Below, piece after piece: positions 63,858 to 64,000 of a stretch of 64,000 bases of DNA (position 1 is its first letter; each line of letters opens with the position of its first letter). The stretch lies in contig OU612066.1 of the NCBI GenBank assembly GCA_914767715.1, positions 26,634,283 to 26,698,282 of the forward strand, in the 5' to 3' direction. Below the pieces are notes generated by a model that was not told the DNA's origin, ran no database searches, and saw only the letters and a list, made by a program, of their open reading frames with translations. Position numbers and translations under genes: made by a program. This DNA comes from Membranipora membranacea (taxonomy: Eukaryota; Bryozoa; Gymnolaemata; Cheilostomatida; Membraniporidae).

Positions 63858-64000
63858 ATATCTGTCACCTGTCTAGGTTTATTATTAGTAGGTCTATGAG
63901 TTAAATGGATCAGTAATTAATGTATGAATCATAGCAATATAACAATGAGAGGAAAGACTTGCATCATATTCATTGAGCTAATTATAAGGGATTTTTATCT

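Larger units (their letters stand above)
52226..63898. mobile_element. Outer 11.7-kb TIR element, perfect 8-bp duplication AGTTAAAT
   Basis: The left end CATAGACCTACTAATAATAA and its complement at the right end match over about 38 bp. Each is flanked by AGTTAAAT (52218-52225 and 63899-63906), a perfect 8-bp target-site duplication. An 8-bp duplication with ends CA...TG fits P-element-like transposons, with hAT and MULE as alternatives. No transposase of its own is visible. The interior consists of a long inverted repeat, a whole Harbinger transposon and a hairpin, so this is a non-autonomous carrier. It starts 107 bp upstream of the peptidase ATG. Confidence 0.75.

Overview
The window is animal nuclear DNA. 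Its genes are split by many GT-AG introns, its proteins belong to metazoan families, and it is full of LINEs, terminal-inverted-repeat (TIR) DNA transposons, foldback repeats and minisatellites. A marine invertebrate (echinoderm, hemichordate, amphioxus, brachiopod or mollusc grade) is my guess; no feature fixes the phylum.

Two large genes dominate. CLCA-A (4009-20499, +) and CLCA-B (47812-23613, -) are paralogues of the CLCA family (calcium-activated chloride channel regulator / secreted metalloprotease-VWA proteins). They lie tail to tail as an inverted duplicate. Each has 23 exons with matching boundaries and phases. I followed the frame through every junction: 1238 residues for A and 1227 for B. 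The domain order is signal peptide, CLCA N-terminal domain, a roughly 250-residue inserted domain, the remnant HExxH helix, a Cys-rich region, a VWA domain with complete MIDAS, beta domains, an FN3-like domain with an RSKR site, and a C-terminal membrane anchor that is frame-shifted in B.

The main novelty is the insert. It is coded by three consecutive phase 1-1 exons placed just before the zinc-protease helix. Its conserved pattern (H..W..LM, G, D..E, then DRL.NLHNS.VGR) resembles a helical domain otherwise seen in bacterial proteins (DUF6973-type). In both paralogues the first metal-binding His of HExxH is Arg, and B has also lost the Glu. This looks like an exon-shuffled CLCA pseudo-protease with a new module.

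From 50706 to 52118 (-) is a PA-clan (trypsin-like) serine peptidase gene with a recognisable His/Asp/Ser triad. Directly upstream is a nest of transposons. An 11.7-kb TIR element with a perfect 8-bp target duplication (52226-63898) contains a 9.4-kb PIF/Harbinger transposon (54168-63600). The Harbinger has TIRs, a 3-bp duplication and both of its genes apparently intact: a 384-aa DDE transposase (6 exons, +) and a 337-aa Myb/SANT-like AT-hook protein (10 exons, -), converging.

The introns hold most of the repeats: LINE fragments, a foldback-type element with tandem-repeat arms (39599-46242), a palindrome with two tRNA-like Pol III modules (9416-10092), a 63-bp minisatellite (19736-20274) and several small hairpin elements. 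The first 4 kb, the 20.5-22.3 kb gap and 47.8-50.7 kb contain no convincing gene.
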